This document shows positions 5,067-7,538 of a stretch of DNA of 7,538 nucleotides, piece after piece. Every line of letters begins with the position of its first letter. Within the stretch, counting starts at the first letter, position 1. Under the pieces are notes generated by a model that searched no databases, had not been told where the DNA came from, and was given only the letters and a program-made list of their open reading frames with translations. The stretch comes from Bacillota bacterium (lineage in GTDB: Bacteria > Bacillota > Sulfobacillia > JAJZYS01 > JAJYTV01): assembly GCA_021792885.1 (NCBI GenBank), contig JAJYTV010000079.1, positions 1-7,538 of the forward strand. Direction: 5' to 3'. Position numbers and translations under genes: made by a program.

Positions 5067-6446
5067 TTGGTAGCACTGCGGCTGCGGGACCTGCCGGCAT
5101 TGCATCGCGTCCTTGGGCATCCTGCGGTGCAGGCCCTCTTGACGGAGCACCCCCAGGCACTCGTGCACGAGGCGGTGAGGGAGGCGCTGGGCGGATTGCG
5201 CCGCCGCATCGCCCAGGGCGAGGAGATCGACCAGGGGCAGGCAGACCCCGCGCTCCTCGCCGAGCGGGCGCACGCCGCCCTCGCGTGGCTGCGCCGCCCC
5301 GCGCTGCGGGGCGTGATCAACGCGACGGGCGTCGTCGTGCACACGAACCTCGGCCGCGCGCCGCTCGCACCGTCGGCCGCCCAGGCCGCGGGCGACGCCG
5401 CAGGACGCTACGTGGACCTCGAGTTCGACCTCGACGCGGGGCGGCGCGGCAGCCGCCAGGACCACCTCGAACCACTGCTCTGCCGCCTCACCGGCGCCGA
5501 GGCGGCGCTCGTCGTGAACAACAACGCGGCTGCCGTGTTCCTGGTGCTTGCGGCGCTCGCCCGCGGCCGGGAGGTGATCCTCTCGCGCGGAGAGCTCGTG
5601 GAGATCGGCGGATCTTTCCGCATTCCCGATGTCATGGCGGAGAGCGGCGCCGTGCTGCGCGAGGTGGGCACGACGAACCGGACCCACCTGCGGGACTACG
5701 TGCAGGCGGTGGGGCCGGAGACCGTCGCTTTCCTGCGCGTGCACCCCTCGAACTTCCGCCAGATTGGATTCACCCACCGCGTCACGGGCGAGGACCTGGC
5801 GCAGGCGGCGCACGCGGCAGGCCTTCTCTTCCTCGAGGACCTGGGCTCTGGTGCCCTCTTGCCGCTCGGCGACGAGCCGACCGTGCGAGAGGTGCTCGAG
5901 AGCGGCGCGGACCTCCTGACGATGAGCGGCGACAAGCTGGTCGGCGGGCCGCAGGCCGGCATCATCCTCGGGCGGCGCGCGCTCGTGGAGCGCCTGCGGC
6001 AGGCACCGCTCTACCGCGCCCTGCGTCCCGACAAGATGACGGTCGCCGCGCTTGCGGAGACGATCCGACTCTACCTGCGCGGAGAGGAGGCCGCGGTGCC
6101 GGTGTACGCCATGCTGACCGCGGATCCCGAGGGACTGCGCAGGCGCGCGCAGTCGCTGCGCCGGCGCCTTTCGCGGCTTGGCGTCAAGACCGCGGTCGTG
6201 CCGCTCTACGGGAGGGCGGGGGGCGGCGCGCTACCAGAGTCGCCGCTGCCCTCGTACGGCGTCGCTTTGCAAGGCGGCTCGCCGGACGCGCTGCATCACC
6301 GCCTGCGCCTTGGCGAGCCGCCGGTCGTCGGGCGCATCGAGGACGACCGGCTGGTGCTTGACGTGCGGACGGTGTTCCCAGCGCAGGAGGAGCCGCTCGC
6401 GCAGGCCGTGGCGGACGCGCTCGCGGCAGTGGCGCGCGAAGGCTAG
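5067..6446 (+). CDS. selA: L-seryl-tRNA(Sec) selenium transferase (selenocysteine synthase)
   Basis: SelA is the pyridoxal-phosphate enzyme of bacterial selenocysteine synthesis. It converts seryl-tRNA(Sec) to selenocysteyl-tRNA(Sec) using selenophosphate from SelD, in the cytoplasm as a large ring oligomer. The 459-residue length is normal (E. coli about 463). Landmarks: N-terminal tRNA-binding helical domain (residues 1-75), RGVINATGVVVHTNLGRAPL (81-100), VVNNNAAAVFLVLAAL (149-164), SRGELVEIGGSFRIPDVM (173-190), EVGTTNRTHL (199-208), VHPSNF (225-230), and the cofactor site SGDKLVGGPQAG with Schiff-base lysine K290. These together are diagnostic of SelA over other fold-type I enzymes. The TTG start has a strong ribosome site. 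selD follows 66 bp downstream, and the adjacent SelD needs Sec itself, so the two genes form a self-dependent pair. The gene is only 21 bp behind the deacetylase gene and may be co-transcribed with the glycolipid genes. Confidence 0.97.
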   Translation: MVALRLRDLPALHRVLGHPAVQALLTEHPQALVHEAVREALGGLRRRIAQGEEIDQGQADPALLAERAHAALAWLRRPALRGVINATGVVVHTNLGRAPLAPSAAQAAGDAAGRYVDLEFDLDAGRRGSRQDHLEPLLCRLTGAEAALVVNNNAAAVFLVLAALARGREVILSRGELVEIGGSFRIPDVMAESGAVLREVGTTNRTHLRDYVQAVGPETVAFLRVHPSNFRQIGFTHRVTGEDLAQAAHAAGLLFLEDLGSGALLPLGDEPTVREVLESGADLLTMSGDKLVGGPQAGIILGRRALVERLRQAPLYRALRPDKMTVAALAETIRLYLRGEEAAVPVYAMLTADPEGLRRRAQSLRRRLSRLGVKTAVVPLYGRAGGGALPESPLPSYGVALQGGSPDALHHRLRLGEPPVVGRIEDDRLVLDVRTVFPAQEEPLAQAVADALAAVAREG

Positions 6447-6463
6447 CGGCGGTGCCCCGGCGA

Positions 6464-6472
6464 TGCTAGATT
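6464..6472 (+). promoter_or_regulatory. Possible extended -10 promoter element before selD
   Basis: TGCTAGATT has the TGN extension plus a hexamer that keeps the key T, A and final T of TATAAT. It lies in the selA-selD gap, about 40 bp before the selD start. No -35 match at the right distance. It also sits within a short inverted repeat (6461-6465 with 6475-6479), so it could be a control site for separate selD expression. Weak evidence. Confidence 0.25.
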
Positions 6473-6481
6473 GACATCGTA

Positions 6482-6495
6482 GCCCGCGTGCGGGC
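6482..6495 (+). repeat. Short GC-rich hairpin just before the selD ribosome site
   Basis: GCCCGC and GCGGGC form a perfect inverted repeat around GT (effectively five pairs with a CGTG loop). It ends four bases before the AAGGAGG. There is no following T-run, so it is not an intrinsic terminator. It could affect access to the selD ribosome site, or be chance in such GC-rich DNA. Confidence 0.35.
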
Positions 6496-6499
6496 GGGA

Positions 6500-6506
6500 A
6501 GGAGGG
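6500..6506 (+). promoter_or_regulatory. Ribosome binding site of selD
   Basis: AGGAGGG sits 6-7 bases before the GTG at 6513-6515. Together with the SelD N-terminal motif that follows in frame, it fixes the start of the selenoprotein gene. Confidence 0.7.
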
Positions 6507-6512
6507 AGCAGC

Positions 6513-7538
6513 GTGCATAGGCGCCTCACGACCCTTTCGTCCGCCTCTGGGTGAGGCTGCAAACTGGGTCCGGCGGAGCTGGACCACGCGCTTTCCAGCC
6601 TCGACCTGCACTTCGCGGATGAACGCCTGCTGCTCGGTGCGCGCGACGACGCCGGCGCCTACCTGATCGCGCCGGACCTCGCGATCCTCCAGACCGTGGA
6701 CTTCTTCACGCCTGTCGTCGACGACGCCTACACGTTCGGCCAGGTCGCGGCGGCCAACGCCCTCTCGGACATCTACGCGATGGGCGGTGTGCCGCGCACG
6801 GTGCTGAACCTCGTCGCCTTCGACCCGGAACTGCACGGGGAGGACACGCTCGCCGCGATCCTCGCCGGAGGCCTCGACAAGGTCCGGGAGAGCGGCGCCG
6901 TGCTGCTCGGCGGCCACACGGTGAAGGACAAGGAACCGAAGTTCGGGCTCGCCGTGACCGGCACCGCGAGGCCCGACGAGATCTGGCGCAAGGACGGCGC
7001 GCGCCCGGGAGACCTTCTCTACCTGACGAAGCCCATCGGCACGGGCGTGATCGTCAAGGCGATCAAGGACGGCGACTGCGCAGAGGAGAGCGCACAGTCC
7101 GCGATCGCCGCGATGAAGGAACTGAACCGTGCGGGCGCGGTTGCGGTGCGCGAGGCGGGCGGCGCGCACGCCGTCACCGACGTGACCGGCTTCGGTCTCC
7201 TCGGGCATGCGCGCGAGATGGCGGAGCAGAGCAGGGTGACGCTGGAGATCGAGTACGCCGAGGTACCGGTTCATCCGGGCGCCCTCGAACTCGCACGGCA
7301 GGACCGCGTGCCGAGCGGCAGCCGCGACAATCTCGCGTACGTTCGCGACGACGTCGGGTTCTCGCCAGGGATCGACCCGGCGCAGCAACTCCTGCTGGCC
7401 GACGCCGTCACCTCGGGCGGGCTGCTCGTCGCCATCGACGAGCGGCGCGCGCAGCGCTTCGAGGAGGTCGCGCGCACCGCGCTGCGGCCGCGGAGGATCG
7501 GCGTCGTGCAGGAGCGCGGCTCAACGCACCTGCGGGTG
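6513..7538 (+). CDS. selD: Selenide, water dikinase (selenophosphate synthetase), a selenoprotein with in-frame TGA = selenocysteine; C-terminus cut by window end
   Basis: SelD makes selenophosphate from selenide and ATP, the selenium donor for SelA. From GTG 6513 the frame reads RRLTTLSSASG, then TGA (6552-6554), then GCKLGPAELDHAL, and stays open for 342 codons to the last base. The TGA falls exactly where the family has its catalytic Cys or Sec (E. coli C17), giving U14, with the partner lysine at K17 (E. coli K20). Other landmarks: GARDDAG (metal-binding D45/D46), QTVDFF (60-65), NALSDIYAMGG (82-92, D86), LLGGHTVKD (131-139), DVTGFGLLGH (223-232, D223), VTSGGLLVA (299-307). In E. coli the matching aspartates are D51, D91 and D227. 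Family length is about 345-350, so only a few residues are missing. The usual DPQTSGG is DAVTSGG here. A gene finder treating TGA as stop will truncate this gene or start it after the active site. Confidence 0.96.
6552..6585 (+). promoter_or_regulatory. Sec UGA codon with bacterial SECIS-like hairpin inside selD
   Basis: After the TGA (6552-6554), bases 6567-6574 pair with 6578-6585. The stem is GGTCC/GGACC plus one G-U and two G-C pairs, closing on a GGA loop at 6575-6577. The loop starts 20 bases after the TGA and has G in its first two positions, fitting the known limits for bacterial SECIS elements (about 16-37 bases to the apical loop, G near its start). It should bind SelB and recode UGA as selenocysteine. 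The hairpin was found by eye, with no folding energy computed. Confidence 0.75.

Noticed and set aside
2328..5813. A 1161-codon open frame on the minus strand opposite the transporter, deacetylase and selA genes
   Set aside because: Its composition (runs of R, E, H, Q, D, A) is typical of antisense reading of GC-rich genes. It has no domain and covers four well-identified plus-strand genes.
4112..6361. A 749-codon plus-strand open frame across the deacetylase and selA
   Set aside because: Arg/Ala/Gly/Pro-rich shadow of two genes with clear motifs in other frames.
6471..6476. TTGACA as a -35 box for selD
   Set aside because: No -10-like hexamer lies 16-18 bases downstream; that stretch is GC-rich hairpin and ribosome site.
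6552..6554. Reading the TGA as a real stop, making selD a pseudogene
   Set aside because: The TGA lies exactly at the catalytic Sec/Cys site, a SECIS-like hairpin follows, the rest of the frame is intact and selA is adjacent.
6231..7388. A 385-codon minus-strand open frame opposite selD
   Set aside because: The plus strand encodes a complete set of SelD motifs once the TGA is read as selenocysteine. The minus frame is its shadow.

Overview
The window is very GC-rich DNA, with G or C at most third codon positions and frequent GTG and TTG starts. It reads as part of a high-GC member of the Bacillota (Firmicutes). The grounds are a secreted G5-3D protein of the YabE/RpfB type, a YpfP/UgtP-like glycolipid glycosyltransferase paired with an LtaA-like transporter, and strong AGGAGG-type ribosome binding sites. 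Symbiobacterium/Thermaerobacter/Limnochorda-type lineages would fit, but this placement is inference and no rRNA or other marker is present.

Left part, minus strand (about 1-1308): a small 87-residue protein of unknown function overlaps by 20 bp the start of a signal-anchored G5 + 3D cell-wall protein. After a 51 bp gap comes a MoaD-type molybdopterin synthase small subunit. Its diglycine is followed by further coding sequence to the window edge, so it is probably a MoaD-MoaE fusion. A divergent intergenic region of 192 bp (1309-1500) separates this block from the plus-strand genes.

Middle, plus strand (1501-5045): three tightly packed genes encode an MGDG-synthase/UgtP-type glycosyltransferase, an MFS transporter that strongly resembles the glycolipid flippase LtaA, and a membrane-anchored NodB polysaccharide deacetylase with a C-terminal YkoP-like domain. 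The most economical reading is a glycolipid module: glycosylate a diacylglycerol-type lipid, flip it across the membrane, and deacetylate an amino sugar on it or on a related glycan.

Right part, plus strand (5067-7538): selA follows the deacetylase by 21 bp. After 66 bp comes selD, which is itself a selenoprotein: an in-frame TGA lies exactly at the catalytic Cys/Sec position and is followed by a SECIS-like hairpin. Ordinary ORF calling breaks or misses this gene. selD is open to the last base and lacks only its extreme C-terminus. The selenium genes and the molybdopterin gene would both serve a selenocysteine- and molybdopterin-dependent enzyme such as formate dehydrogenase, which is not in the window.
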